A DNA stretch of 64,000 bases from Paenibacillus donghaensis (GTDB lineage Bacteria > Bacillota > Bacilli > Paenibacillales > Paenibacillaceae), in contig NZ_CP021780.1 in NCBI RefSeq assembly GCF_002192415.1, positions 4,712,001-4,776,000 on the forward strand. The letters are read 5' to 3'. This document shows positions 40,863 to 50,842 of this stretch, in pieces. The position numbers were made by a program, and so were the translations under genes. Position 1 is the stretch's first letter; the number at the start of each line of letters is the position of its first letter. Under the pieces are notes generated by a model. That model was not told where the DNA came from. It did not search any database and saw only the letters and a list, made by a program, of their open reading frames with translations.

Positions 40863-43800
40863 ATGCTGAACAGCAGTACCCGCCGCAGATTTAAAAAGAT
40901 AATCAACAGGTCAACCATGTGCTTATTTTTTATTGCCACTCTAGTAAACACTCTATTCCCCGCAGGTCTTATTACCGCTGAAGCAGCTGCCCCCCCTTCC
41001 GTAGTCATTGAAGATTTCGAGAATAACCTAAACGATAATGTATTGGTGCAAAAAAGAAACTTCTCAGGATCCATGAGTCTGGAGTCTAACCCAAAGCATA
41101 TCCGTTCAGGGATGAGTTCCGTTCGCATGGACTATGATTACATTGGGATTAAAGAAAATCCTTCTTATATCTATGTAGGTCCGGCAACGGCGCTTCCGAT
41201 CACCGGAATGCCCAAGAAGATCGGAATGTGGATATACGGCAATAACGACGGACATCTCATCTTCAGCAAGTTTAGAGACGGCAAGGGGAAGTCTTTTGAG
41301 GTGGAATATCTGGATGAGAATATTGGTGTGAACTGGAACGGGTGGAAATACATCGAGGGGGATATTCCTCAGGACAAAGTTGGACCGATCCAGCTGGAAA
41401 TCTATATGCGGATCGAACAATCGGTTTTGGACAAGAAAAATAAAGGGACCGTATGGGTCGATGATGTCCGTCTGGTTTATGAACAGGACCCTAATGAAGA
41501 AATGGGCGTCCCTCAGTTGGATATGATATCTCCAGGCCATGAAGCCATTATTGATACCTCTTCTCCACATATTCAACTTCTGGCGACAGATTCCCAATCC
41601 GGCATTGATCCGGCGTCCATTACCCTGGATATCGATGGTCATTCCGTACAGTCTGTATATGAAGCCCCTACCGGCATGATTTCTTTTGAGCCCTCCTCAG
41701 CCATGGCTGGAGGCTACCACACTGTTCAAGCGGCTGTATATGACATGTACGGCAATCCCGCCCAGAGCAGCAGCAGCTTTTACATTCGCGAGGGGATTCA
41801 ATATCATCTGGATGCACCTTCGGAAGTGATCAGCAACAAAACGTTCCAGTTAAAGCTTCAGATTAAAAATGCCGGTGAATTGAAGGATGCCTACGCAAAG
41901 CTTGATTATGATCCGCAAACCTTGGAGATCACCTCAGCGCAGCCCACGGTAAATGCTTCATGGGTCACCCAAAATGAAATCGACTCTGTAAAGGGACAAT
42001 ACCAACTCAAGCTTGCAGGAATAAGCGGTAATACATTGCCAGCCGATGGTACTGTTATGCTGCTGGATATAGCCGTAAAACCCAGTGCCAAAATGGAACG
42101 CGGCGAGTTGTTCAAATCCATTGCGATGAGCGACGGCAGCTTCCGAATGACGGTTGGAGAAGCAGTCTATGCGCTGGCGGCCCCCCACCAATACAAGATT
42201 GGTTTCCCTTACGTGCTCAGTGTAAAAGGCAGCTCTCTTCATTCCCAAAGTACGCTTCGGGTGACAGATGATGCTGGGGTACCAGTAGAAGGTGTTTCTG
42301 TTACTCTTCCTAATGCGCTACATCCTCAGTACTATGCAGAGGTGAAGGCCGCACAGACAGTTGTCTATACCAATGCTGATTCAGCTTCGCCTGAGCTCTC
42401 TTCGGTTTCCAATGGCCATCAGTTTTTTTCAAGCGGGGCCACCAGCGGAGAATTCACTGCTGTACTTTTGCCTGACGGCAAGGTGACGGGTTGGATCTCA
42501 AGTTCTGCTATTGAAATCGCGCGCTTATCGGATAGCTGGGGACAAACCGATGCAAAGGGGGAAATCCGGACAAATCTGGCGACGTTGGCCTTAACAAGCC
42601 TCGATCTGCAGGCAGTGAACGGGGATAAGGTCAGTAAGATGTTCACGCTTCCTGTAGTCCCGCAGTTGGGTACAGATGAGCCGGAGTATGTAAGAACCTT
42701 TGTCACAGAGGATTTAAAAACAACCCAAAGCATCGTTTGGAGAACCGCGCCCCGCATAGAGCACGGGATCATTCAATATGTGAAAGCCAGTGAATTTACA
42801 GCTTTTGATCAACCGAATATCATGGAGCAAGCTGCTGAACCAGAGCTTCTATTGGCTCCCGACGGCGTGGGAGAAACATTGTTCCACAAAGGTTTGCTGC
42901 AGAATCTGTCACCGGATACGGAATACCAATACCGTGTAGGTTCCCCCGGTCATTGGAGCGACCCGCATACGTTCAAGACAGAAGCGGCAACTCCCGGTTC
43001 CTTTTCTTTCTTGTTCGTTACAGATTCCCATACCAATAGTGAAGAGGCCTTCCATATTCATCAGAATTTACTGAGCAGCGCTTTATCCCAATACCCGGAT
43101 ATCCGGTTTGTTATGCATGGTGGGGATATTGTCGATGATGGCGGTGTGATGAATGAATGGGAGCAGGACATGAAAGCGACGCAGCTGTATAGCGGCGAGG
43201 TTCCCTCTGCCTACACCATCGGAAATCATGATGTCAAGAATGGCGGGAAGCAAGTATTTACAACCGCCTTGGGCTTGCCGAACAACGGAATGATAGGACA
43301 GGAGCATCTGACCTATTCGTACGACTATGAGGATACCCATTTTGTGGTCTTGAACTCGGAAGCTGATGAAGTGGACATGCAGAAACAAGCCGTATGGCTG
43401 CGGGAGAACTTAAATACAAGTTCTAAGAAATGGAATGTAGCCATGTTCCACCGTCCTGCCTATCATACAGAAGATGGGCGCGGCCCGGAGCTGGTTACCC
43501 ATTATCTGGCGCCCGTTCTTGAGGAATTTGGAGTAGATCTGGTGCTGGTGGGCCATGATCATGCACTCGCTTGGACGTATCCCATGAAGAACGGTCAGCC
43601 GATGAAGGATGGCAGTCAGGGCACGGTCTATCTGGCTGGAGGTTCCTCCGGCTGGAAATTCTACGACGCGGTCAAGCACGATTACTTGGAGTATTTGTAT
43701 GATGACAATTTCCCGGTGTATTCCGCTATAACCATTGACAAGGATCATATCCAGATTGAAACCAGAAAGGCCGATGGAGAACAGCTGCAATCTTTGATTA

Positions 43801-44750
43801 TTAAAAAACCTGAAACCCCCAAACCAGACCCAAGTCCGGTGCCAAGCGCAAGTCCAGTGCCAAGCGCAAGTCCAGTGCCGAGCGCAAGTCCAGTGCCGAG
43901 CGCAAGTCCAGTGCCGAGCGCAAGTCCAGTGCCGAGTGCAAGTCCGGGGCCGAGCACAAGCCCGGTGCCGAGCACAAGCCCGGGTCAGAATCCTGGCGCT
44001 GCACCAGGCTCGAACCCAAACCTGCTTCCAAGTCAGGTGCCGACAGCAGCACCTTCAGCTGCGCCAACACAAATTCCTGTACCCGTTGAGAATCCGCAGT
44101 CCACAATTTTTGCTGACGGAGTGAATGCGAACCGATTAAAAGAAACACTCCTTGCTAAGACATCCGAGGGGCTAACAACTTCAGCAAATTTTACAGACAT
44201 CTCCAATCTATGGAGCACCAGGACCATCTCGATTTATCTTAAACTAAACCTGATCAACGGTTATAAGGACGGTACATTCAAACCGAATAAAAGCATCTCA
44301 AGAGCTGAATTCGCCACCGTCGTTACCAAAGTATTTGGACTGATGAAATCGGACTCCTCCCTTAATCCGTTAAGTGATGTTGATGAACATTGGGCTAAAG
44401 ATGCGATATCCGTTCTGTCTTCGAACGGAATCATCTCCGGGTATCCAGATGGCACGTTTAATCCTGATCGGGAAATAAGCCGCGCCGAAATCGTAATGAT
44501 TCTATCTAGAATCGTCAATTTCAGCCTTGCCACATCTGTTGAAGGTGACATCGTCTTCAGGGACACCGCAAATTCCTGGAATCAGTCGCAGATTAGCCAA
44601 GCCGCACAAATTGGATTGATCAAAGGAAGAGGCAATGGCATATTCGCCCCGGATCAATCTGCAACCAGAGCCGAAGCATTAACCATTATTCTGAATGCCC
44701 TTTGTCTAGACCCGGAACTGAAAGCTTTATTGGATCAATTCTCTAATTAA
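40863..44750 (+). CDS. Giant SLH-anchored metallophosphoesterase
   Basis: The 1295-residue surface protein has a signal peptide (to about residue 42), a carbohydrate-binding-like N-terminal domain (~45-210), Ig-like and cohesin-like domains (~215-440; for example LDYDPQTLEITSAQPTV) and a fibronectin/purple-acid-phosphatase N-terminal domain (~610-705). The phosphoesterase core (~710-970) has metal motifs FVTDSHTN, HGGDIVDDGG, IGNHDV, FHRPAYH and VGHDHALAW. An SPVPSA-repeat linker (~985-1030) leads to three SLH domains (~1110-1290). GAGGAG precedes the ATG. The operators at 40657-40702 may also affect it. Confidence 0.92.
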   Translation: MLNSSTRRRFKKIINRSTMCLFFIATLVNTLFPAGLITAEAAAPPSVVIEDFENNLNDNVLVQKRNFSGSMSLESNPKHIRSGMSSVRMDYDYIGIKENPSYIYVGPATALPITGMPKKIGMWIYGNNDGHLIFSKFRDGKGKSFEVEYLDENIGVNWNGWKYIEGDIPQDKVGPIQLEIYMRIEQSVLDKKNKGTVWVDDVRLVYEQDPNEEMGVPQLDMISPGHEAIIDTSSPHIQLLATDSQSGIDPASITLDIDGHSVQSVYEAPTGMISFEPSSAMAGGYHTVQAAVYDMYGNPAQSSSSFYIREGIQYHLDAPSEVISNKTFQLKLQIKNAGELKDAYAKLDYDPQTLEITSAQPTVNASWVTQNEIDSVKGQYQLKLAGISGNTLPADGTVMLLDIAVKPSAKMERGELFKSIAMSDGSFRMTVGEAVYALAAPHQYKIGFPYVLSVKGSSLHSQSTLRVTDDAGVPVEGVSVTLPNALHPQYYAEVKAAQTVVYTNADSASPELSSVSNGHQFFSSGATSGEFTAVLLPDGKVTGWISSSAIEIARLSDSWGQTDAKGEIRTNLATLALTSLDLQAVNGDKVSKMFTLPVVPQLGTDEPEYVRTFVTEDLKTTQSIVWRTAPRIEHGIIQYVKASEFTAFDQPNIMEQAAEPELLLAPDGVGETLFHKGLLQNLSPDTEYQYRVGSPGHWSDPHTFKTEAATPGSFSFLFVTDSHTNSEEAFHIHQNLLSSALSQYPDIRFVMHGGDIVDDGGVMNEWEQDMKATQLYSGEVPSAYTIGNHDVKNGGKQVFTTALGLPNNGMIGQEHLTYSYDYEDTHFVVLNSEADEVDMQKQAVWLRENLNTSSKKWNVAMFHRPAYHTEDGRGPELVTHYLAPVLEEFGVDLVLVGHDHALAWTYPMKNGQPMKDGSQGTVYLAGGSSGWKFYDAVKHDYLEYLYDDNFPVYSAITIDKDHIQIETRKADGEQLQSLIIKKPETPKPDPSPVPSASPVPSASPVPSASPVPSASPVPSASPVPSASPGPSTSPVPSTSPGQNPGAAPGSNPNLLPSQVPTAAPSAAPTQIPVPVENPQSTIFADGVNANRLKETLLAKTSEGLTTSANFTDISNLWSTRTISIYLKLNLINGYKDGTFKPNKSISRAEFATVVTKVFGLMKSDSSLNPLSDVDEHWAKDAISVLSSNGIISGYPDGTFNPDREISRAEIVMILSRIVNFSLATSVEGDIVFRDTANSWNQSQISQAAQIGLIKGRGNGIFAPDQSATRAEALTIILNALCLDPELKALLDQFSN
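43832..43982 (+). repeat. 18-bp coding repeats of the SPVPSA linker
   Basis: AGTCCAGTGCCGAGCGCA recurs about eight times in the wall-spanning linker. The near identity at DNA level suggests length variation by slippage. Confidence 0.85.
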
Positions 44751-44810
44751 CAAGTAGGCAGCACCAATAAAGCTAGACCCATCCATGTGTTAGCCGCCAG
44801 AGCTATATCC

Positions 44811-44847
44811 TTAGAAGCCGTGTTCCCAAATGGAACACGGCTTCTAA
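44811..44847 (+). terminator. Terminator of the phosphoesterase gene
   Basis: A 16-bp perfect stem (TTAGAAGCCGTGTTCC inverted over CAAAT) follows the gene by 60 bp. The T run is poor. Confidence 0.65.
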
Positions 44848-44930
44848 GGTATCTCTCCTGTTGTACGCCAAAAACCGAAAACCGGCCCTGCACTCCTTTA
44901 CGGAATGAGAGCCGTTTCGTCTTCAACCTA

Positions 44931-45296
44931 CTAGAATCGGGCTACGTAAAATTCACGGTTCGCCGGCACGGCGCGGGTAACTAACACCATATTGTTGGCG
45001 TTTCTAATTCTTAACGTATAGGACACATCGGTCAGGGTGCTGATCGTAGTGAATCTGGCTACACCGAAATCATCAAAATCAGCGGTAATGGGTGCTCCGG
45101 TTTCAGGGGTTAAGGTTGCGGTCCAGCCGGAGGTATCTTTAGGTGAATTCGTAGAATTTGCATTGACTGCCACAACAATAAAGCGGTCCAGAGTTTGTCT
45201 GATTCTGCGTCTTTTTCTTGGTGCTGCAGCGGATCTCAATTTACTGGACAGCAGCGTTCTATTCTTCAACACGGGTTTCTTATTCGGAACTTTCAT
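44931..45296 (-). CDS. Hypothetical protein with Ig-like C-terminus
   Basis: The 121-residue product has a very basic N-terminal third (RSAAAPRKRRRIRQTLDR) and a strand-rich C-terminus resembling a small Ig-like fold (GWTATLTPETGAPITADF, FTTISTLTDVSYTLRI). The ATG at 45296 has GGTGA eight to nine bases upstream; an in-frame GTG lies five codons earlier. It is divergent from the subtilase gene. The 44880-44930 hairpin (CTCATTCC/GGAGTG) may terminate it. No family is recognised. Confidence 0.6.
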   Translation of the reverse strand: MKVPNKKPVLKNRTLLSSKLRSAAAPRKRRRIRQTLDRFIVVAVNANSTNSPKDTSGWTATLTPETGAPITADFDDFGVARFTTISTLTDVSYTLRIRNANNMVLVTRAVPANREFYVARF

Positions 45297-45470
45297 CGTT
45301 AACTTCACCACTTTCTTGGAGGATACCTTAGTAAATGCAGAAGTAAATCTCTTGGAAATCCTATTAGCCTTTCTTCTCTCTAAAATGTGTGAACATCATC
45401 CTAGATTTGTAGCCATGCACCCACTCCATTGCTCATGCATAGGGTACACAATCGAGGTGAACTCATAATA

Positions 45471-46757
45471 ATGAACGGACAGCGCCGGCTGCAAAATCCT
45501 ATGATTAAGCTTCATCAGCCTTTGCGGAAGAAGCTTCTACAAACGCCCCTCTCAACCCGCAATACGACTGCTATTCCTGTAATTATTCAATTCGACCACA
45601 TAATTAAGCGCAGCAGGATTCATGCGCTGCGTAAACAGCTGGGTGCTCACAGAATGCCGGTTACCAGACGTCTTCGCCTGCTCAATTCAATAGCCTCGAG
45701 GGTATCGCCGAAATGTCTACGGCAGCTGTGCCGCTGCAGCGGGATTCGGAGCATTTATCTGGACAGAATCAGAAAGACATCGCTTAATATAGCGACACCC
45801 TCCATTGGCTCGGCAACGCTTCAGAAGAAAAAAGGACTTACCGGAAAGGGAATCAACATTGCCATTCTGGACACGGGCGTCTTCGCGCATCCGGACCTGA
45901 CACGGCCAATTAACCGGATTGTGGCGTTCAAGGACTTCGTCAACCATAGAGAACGTCCCTACGACGACAACGGCCATGGTACACATATTGCCGGAGATGC
46001 CGCTGGAAACGGCTGGGTGAGCAAAGGTGTCTACCAAGGTGCGGCTCCGGCAGCAGGAATCGTTGCCGTGAAGGTATTGGATAAGGAAGGCAGCGGTTAT
46101 GATTCCACGATCATCCAAGGGATTGAATGGTGTGTCGCTAATCGGAAAAAGTTAAAGCTGCGCATCCTTTCCCTGTCCTTTGGCGGCCCGTCAGGCACCT
46201 CCTGTAAGGACGATCCCCTCTGCCAAGCGGTGGAACTCGCCGTGAAGGCTGGACTGAACGTCGTTGCTGCCGCCGGCAACAACGGTCCCGGGAGCGGCAC
46301 GGTCGAATCTCCCGGCATCAGTCCGGCGGCTATTACTGTCGGTGCAGTCGACGACCGCCGCACAGTTGTGCAGGCGGATGACCGCATCACCGGATTCTCC
46401 AGCCGGGGGCCTGCGCCGGGAGGCTCCAGGAAGCCGGACCTGGTCGCTCCCGGGGAGTCTATCATCTCGCTGCGCGCACCAGGCTCTGCCCTTGACCGCC
46501 AGCTTCCTTACCTGCGTTACGGCAAAGCCTATTTCGTGCTCTCCGGCACCAGCATGTCAACACCACTGGTCTCCGGTGCCATTGCACAATTGCTGCAGCA
46601 GAATCCGTCGCTTCGCCCCCGGCAGGTAAAAGCAATTCTAAAGCGGAATGCCTTCCGCCTTGGACTACCGGCCAACACTGCCGGGAGTGGAGAGCTCAAT
46701 ATGAGATTTCTGGGGGTTAAGAGTGCTTTTTCAAAAACCAAATCCCGTCATTCATGA
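45471..46757 (+). CDS. S8 family serine peptidase (AprX-like subtilase)
   Basis: The 428-residue protein has a basic N-terminal prodomain (~1-125) and a subtilisin domain with the full triad: Asp in INIAILDTGVFAHPDL, His in DDNGHGTHIAGDAAG and Ser in LSGTSMSTPLVSG; the oxyanion Asn is in VVAAAGNNGPGSG. No signal peptide is present, so it resembles intracellular AprX-type enzymes. The ATG at 45471 follows GAGGTGA by ten bases; upstream codons to 45429 are probably untranslated. A strong terminator follows. Confidence 0.92.
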   Translation: MNGQRRLQNPMIKLHQPLRKKLLQTPLSTRNTTAIPVIIQFDHIIKRSRIHALRKQLGAHRMPVTRRLRLLNSIASRVSPKCLRQLCRCSGIRSIYLDRIRKTSLNIATPSIGSATLQKKKGLTGKGINIAILDTGVFAHPDLTRPINRIVAFKDFVNHRERPYDDNGHGTHIAGDAAGNGWVSKGVYQGAAPAAGIVAVKVLDKEGSGYDSTIIQGIEWCVANRKKLKLRILSLSFGGPSGTSCKDDPLCQAVELAVKAGLNVVAAAGNNGPGSGTVESPGISPAAITVGAVDDRRTVVQADDRITGFSSRGPAPGGSRKPDLVAPGESIISLRAPGSALDRQLPYLRYGKAYFVLSGTSMSTPLVSGAIAQLLQQNPSLRPRQVKAILKRNAFRLGLPANTAGSGELNMRFLGVKSAFSKTKSRHS

Positions 46758-46783
46758 TCTTATGCACCGCTAAAACGGCAAAA

Positions 46784-46818
46784 AACCGGCTGCACCTCTA
46801 TGGAAGGTGCAGCCGGTT
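46784..46818. terminator. Bidirectional terminator
   Basis: AACCGGCTGCACCT is perfectly inverted over a seven-base loop between the convergent subtilase and mannosidase genes. Confidence 0.88.
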
Positions 46819-46822
46819 CTTC

Positions 46823-49800
46823 TTACACGAACTTGACCAATAAAGTATGGATCTCATAAGGCCCGAATTCCAGTGTGATTGCCGGGCCGCTCACCGCCTC
46901 CCGTGCCAGGGGACGTTCCAGCAGATCACATTCCTGCCAGGAGACGATGGAGTAGTCGCTGCCGAGCACGGCTGAGCAGCGTGCTCCCGTATACTCATGC
47001 AGCCGTACAATCCAGCCGCTGCCATCCTCGGCCAGCTTCACTGCATCGACGGCAATGCCTGCTGCACCGCAAGTCAGCAGCGATTTGCCGCTTCCTGCGG
47101 CATATGCGCCTGCCGCTGCATGCAGCGGATTGTTCAGTGCCCAGGCCTCCTGCACCGTGTCCGCAGCAGCCCAGTCTCCGGCATGCGGCAGCAGCGCATA
47201 GGTGAAGCGGTGCTCGCCCTGATCGGCGAACGGGTCAGGGCTGGTAGCTGATTTGATCAGGGACAGCCGCAGGACATGATCCTTGATGTCATAGCCGTAT
47301 TTGCAGTCATTCAGCAGACTGACCCCGTAGCCGCGTTCCGAGAGATCGGCCCACTGGTGGCCTACGCTTTCGAAGCGTGCGTAATCCCAGCTCGTATTCC
47401 AGTGGGTCGGGCGCTTCACATTGCCGAACTGGATATCATAGGTGGCCTCCGTAGCCCGCACTGCTACCGGGAAAGCCGTCTTCAGCAGCTGCTGCTGCTC
47501 CTGCCAGTCAATCTGCGTCTCGAAATCAATCCGGCGGCTGGCTGCATACACCTTCACCTGCTGGATAATGGACGAGTCTATATACTTCCAGGTGAACTGC
47601 AGCTCCGCGGACAATGGCCCGTTCTCAACTAGCTCCACGGCAAGAAGATCCGTAACGACCCGCATCTTCTCTTGGTAGAACAGGTCAATGTCCCAAGCGT
47701 CGTACATTCTCGGCTTATCCTCGAACACCTGCAGCACATTGCCGTACTCTCCGGCAGCAAGCACTTCACGCGCCTCCTTGCGGTCATAGATCCGGCTTAA
47801 TTGTCCGGCTTCATTCCACTCCAGAATGTAGAAGGGAGTCGTCAGCCGGGAATCCTGCCAGGTAAATGGAGTTTCCGGCGGCAGAGTCGATTCACCCCTG
47901 CCACCTTCACCTTCGCCGGACCGGGCCGAAATGACTACACTGCCCAACTGCGGCAGTTCAGGTACGGCCACCAGCCAGGAATCCCCGCAGCGCTGGGCGG
48001 CCAGCGGTTCCCCGGCGGCATCCACCCACAGCGCATGCTGCCGGGGATGCGGGATAACGGCCAACCTGCCGCTAGTGAATAGCGCGCTGTTGAACAGCGT
48101 ATATTCCTTGCGGCCCGCCGTGTCTGTGCCGGAGGCGGGGGTTGTGGCGGGGGCCGCTTTGTCAGCATCGGTCGCGGGGTCCGCAGGAACTGCCGCACTG
48201 TCCAGACTGGTGACGAGGTCCGCAAGAGTTACCACGTTGTCCTGACTAGTGGCGAAGTCCACAGGAGTTGCCACATTGTCCGCATTGGTGGCGGGGGCCG
48301 CAAGATCCGCTGCTTCCCCGCCGGAGACCAATGCTGTCGTCGCTGCCGCTGCCGCCTCCAGACCAATCGCCTCTGCCTCGGCATATTCCACCCTGGAATC
48401 CTCGTATACCTCATGGATGGAGGAACCGGGAATAATATCATGGAACTGATTGCGCAGGATGATCTGCCAGCCCGCCGCCAGCTGCTCTGCCGGATAGCGA
48501 CCGAAGCTGCCTGTCTCGGCGGCCAACAGCACCTGCAGCCATTCCGCTTCACGGTAGAGCAGCTCCAGCTTGCGGTTCATCCGCTTATTGTAGGCCTGAC
48601 TCGTATACGTCCCCCGGTGGAACTCCAGATACAGCTCGCCATCCCAGGTGTGGACGTATTGATCGCTGCTGCCTACCGTTTCATGCAGCCGCTCGAAATA
48701 CTCATCCGCCCGCCCCGGCTTCACTTGGGGAATTCCCGGCATGGCATCCAGCCGCCGTCGCATCTCCAGCATCTCCCGGTTGACTCCGCCGCCTCCGTCA
48801 CCGTAGCCGTAGGAGAGCAGCAGCTCGCGGTTCAGATTCTTATCCTGGTACTGATTCCAAATCCCCTGCACCGTAAAAGGCTCGATGAGTCCATTGTAAG
48901 TGTAATACCAGGATTTGGCATCCGGGGCATCCGGGGTAGTAATGAAATGGGTCAGCACCTCACTGCCGTCGATGCCCCGCCAGCGGAAGGTATCATGCGG
49001 CATCCGGTTGTATTGGCTCCAGCTGATCTTGGTCGTCATGAAGGTGTCGATGCCTGACTTGCGCAGAATCTGCGGCAGCGCCCAGCTGTAGCCGAACACG
49101 TCAGGCAGCCACAGATATTTGCATTCCACCCCGAATTCCTCACGGAAGAACTTCGTGCCGTATAGGATCTGCCGAACCAGCGATTCCCCGCTGGTCAGAT
49201 TGCAGTCCGCCTCCAGCCACATTGCCCCTCCGGCCTCCCAGCGGCCCTCCTCCACCCGCTGTTTGATCTGGTCATAAATTTCCGGGTAATCCTGCTTGAT
49301 ATAGGCGTACAACTGTGGCTGCGTCTGCAGAAATACATATTCCGGGAACTGTTTCATCAGCCTCAGCACGGTGGAGAAAGAGCGCGCCGCCTTCTCGCGG
49401 GTATGCGCAAGCCGCCACAGCCAAGCTACATCGATATGGGTATGCCCAATGGCAGTAACCGTCACCGGATGTTTCTGTTCCAGTCCGGCAAGCGCGGCCA
49501 GCAGCGTCTGTTCCGCTTCACGTACAGAGCTGTAGAAAGACGCACTGCCCGGCCGGGACCAATCCAGCTGGTTGAACGAACGGTTCAGCGCCATCAGCAG
49601 CTCCTGCTTCTCGATCTGATTCTCCGCCAGCAGCTTTACGGTATCAAGCGCCGCCCGGCCGGTATAATACAGATTATCCGCAGCTTCATCTAACACCGCC
49701 AGCTCAGCCCGGATGATCCGGTGCTCCTGCGGGACGGGCCGCCCGTCCCCGTTCAGTCCCGACCACAGCCGGAAGGTGAAATCCAGCTCCTTACCGGCTG

Positions 49801-50176
49801 TGTCCTCCTCCAGAAACACCTCCTGGTGGTTCGAATCGACCCCCTGATAGGGCACGCCGTTCAAGAACAGCAGTGACTCGAACCCCTTGTTGTTCCCGCC
49901 GCCCGTCTTTCCGAAATCGAACAGTCCAACCACTCGGCTTCCTTTCCACTCTATGGGCACGCTTACTTTTTGATGCAGCCACAGGTATACGTCATTCCCC
50001 GTCCAGTAATCCCCGATCCGCAGCTTCTGCTCCCCTGTGATGGCCCCGGGATAAGTACCGTTCGCCCCTTCCTTATCTGCTGCAACCAGCCATTCATCCA
50101 GCTTTACCGCCTCACGGTAGCGGTACCCTTCCAGCTCCTTCAACCGTAACGCCAGCTTCTCCTCAGTCCAGAACAT
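46823..50176 (-). CDS. Alpha-mannosidase, GH38
   Basis: The 1117-residue enzyme has the GH38 layout. An N-terminal domain precedes the catalytic barrel with zinc-binding IGHTHIDVAWLW (~245-256) and the nucleophile Asp in LWLPDVFGYSWALP; helical middle and long C-terminal beta domains follow. It should release alpha-mannose from oligosaccharides in the cytoplasm. A repetitive insert of four 13-residue units sits at about 615-686. I use the ATG at 50176 (GGGAGG, eight-base spacing); the frame is open to 50308 through tandem repeats. The LacI regulator upstream probably controls it. Confidence 0.94.
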   Translation of the reverse strand: MFWTEEKLALRLKELEGYRYREAVKLDEWLVAADKEGANGTYPGAITGEQKLRIGDYWTGNDVYLWLHQKVSVPIEWKGSRVVGLFDFGKTGGGNNKGFESLLFLNGVPYQGVDSNHQEVFLEEDTAGKELDFTFRLWSGLNGDGRPVPQEHRIIRAELAVLDEAADNLYYTGRAALDTVKLLAENQIEKQELLMALNRSFNQLDWSRPGSASFYSSVREAEQTLLAALAGLEQKHPVTVTAIGHTHIDVAWLWRLAHTREKAARSFSTVLRLMKQFPEYVFLQTQPQLYAYIKQDYPEIYDQIKQRVEEGRWEAGGAMWLEADCNLTSGESLVRQILYGTKFFREEFGVECKYLWLPDVFGYSWALPQILRKSGIDTFMTTKISWSQYNRMPHDTFRWRGIDGSEVLTHFITTPDAPDAKSWYYTYNGLIEPFTVQGIWNQYQDKNLNRELLLSYGYGDGGGGVNREMLEMRRRLDAMPGIPQVKPGRADEYFERLHETVGSSDQYVHTWDGELYLEFHRGTYTSQAYNKRMNRKLELLYREAEWLQVLLAAETGSFGRYPAEQLAAGWQIILRNQFHDIIPGSSIHEVYEDSRVEYAEAEAIGLEAAAAATTALVSGGEAADLAAPATNADNVATPVDFATSQDNVVTLADLVTSLDSAAVPADPATDADKAAPATTPASGTDTAGRKEYTLFNSALFTSGRLAVIPHPRQHALWVDAAGEPLAAQRCGDSWLVAVPELPQLGSVVISARSGEGEGGRGESTLPPETPFTWQDSRLTTPFYILEWNEAGQLSRIYDRKEAREVLAAGEYGNVLQVFEDKPRMYDAWDIDLFYQEKMRVVTDLLAVELVENGPLSAELQFTWKYIDSSIIQQVKVYAASRRIDFETQIDWQEQQQLLKTAFPVAVRATEATYDIQFGNVKRPTHWNTSWDYARFESVGHQWADLSERGYGVSLLNDCKYGYDIKDHVLRLSLIKSATSPDPFADQGEHRFTYALLPHAGDWAAADTVQEAWALNNPLHAAAGAYAAGSGKSLLTCGAAGIAVDAVKLAEDGSGWIVRLHEYTGARCSAVLGSDYSIVSWQECDLLERPLAREAVSGPAITLEFGPYEIHTLLVKFV
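48117..48330 (-). repeat. 39-bp coding repeats inside the mannosidase gene
   Basis: Four consecutive 13-residue units (ATNADNVATPVDF, ATSQDNVVTLADL, VTSLDSAAVPADP, ATDADKAAPATTP) form an alanine/aspartate-rich insert between the catalytic and C-terminal beta regions. Confidence 0.8.
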
Positions 50177-50199
50177 GTTATAAGCCTCCCAGAGTTTTA

Positions 50200-50262
50200 G
50201 TAGACTATCCTTGCTATTGCCGACTATCCTGTTGTTGCAGACTATCCTTTGGTTGCCGACTG
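50200..50262 (-). repeat. Three ACTATCC-N11 tandem units upstream of the mannosidase
   Basis: ACTATCC followed by ~11 bp ending TTGC(C/A)G recurs three times within 90 bp upstream of the start codon. Confidence 0.55.
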
Positions 50263-50316
50263 CTACATTACTTCGTACATCTTCGTACTGCTTGAAACCC
50301 CGAAACATCGATTTAG

Positions 50317-50800
50317 TTGCGAATATGGTTACTACTTAGGACCCTGCGACACTCCAAGCCCTTGAACTAGGTAACCTGCATTTTAGCGGACCGTATAGCC
50401 CCTATTTCCTCCTATCTACGATCTTTTGAAGTCTTACGGACCGTATAGCCCCTAAGTCGTCAAAACAGGCTCTAAAGCGAGTGTTTTCTGTGATATAGAG
50501 GCTCCTGGGTCCGTTAATCCTGCAAAACGGCCTATGTACAGCAAATAGAGGCTCCTGAGTCCGCAACCGTCTGAAATCGAAGCGAGGGTTACGAGCGAAG
50601 AGGGCTAGGGGACCTAAGTAGTAACCGAATATGCATCTAATTGCCCCGAACGCTCCAAGCAACCTTCTAAATTCTCACTGGGACCTAAGCAGTAACCACT
50701 TTCGCATCTCAATTCCCTGAAAGCTCCAAATAACATACTAGATTATCGCTGAACCTAACTCGCTGGGAACTTAAACAGTAACTATGGGTGCACTGAAATA
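50317..50800. repeat. Two interleaved inverted repeat families
   Basis: CGGACCGTATAGCC occurs at 50387 and 50437, and its inverse (ATAGAGGCTCCTGGGTCCG and a variant) at 50495 and 50545, each pair 50 bp apart. Around them GGACCTAAGNAGTAACC occurs forward at about 50610 and 50682 and inverted near 50324. A degenerate copy lies near 50767. Confidence 0.7.
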
Positions 50801-50842
50801 CGCCATCTTATTAACCTCGACCTCAACTCGATCTCTCGCGTA

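Noticed and set aside
50177..50308. N-terminal extension of the mannosidase to 50308
   Set aside because: The segment is made of tandem repeats without a good ribosome site; the ATG at 50176 has GGGAGG at ideal spacing.
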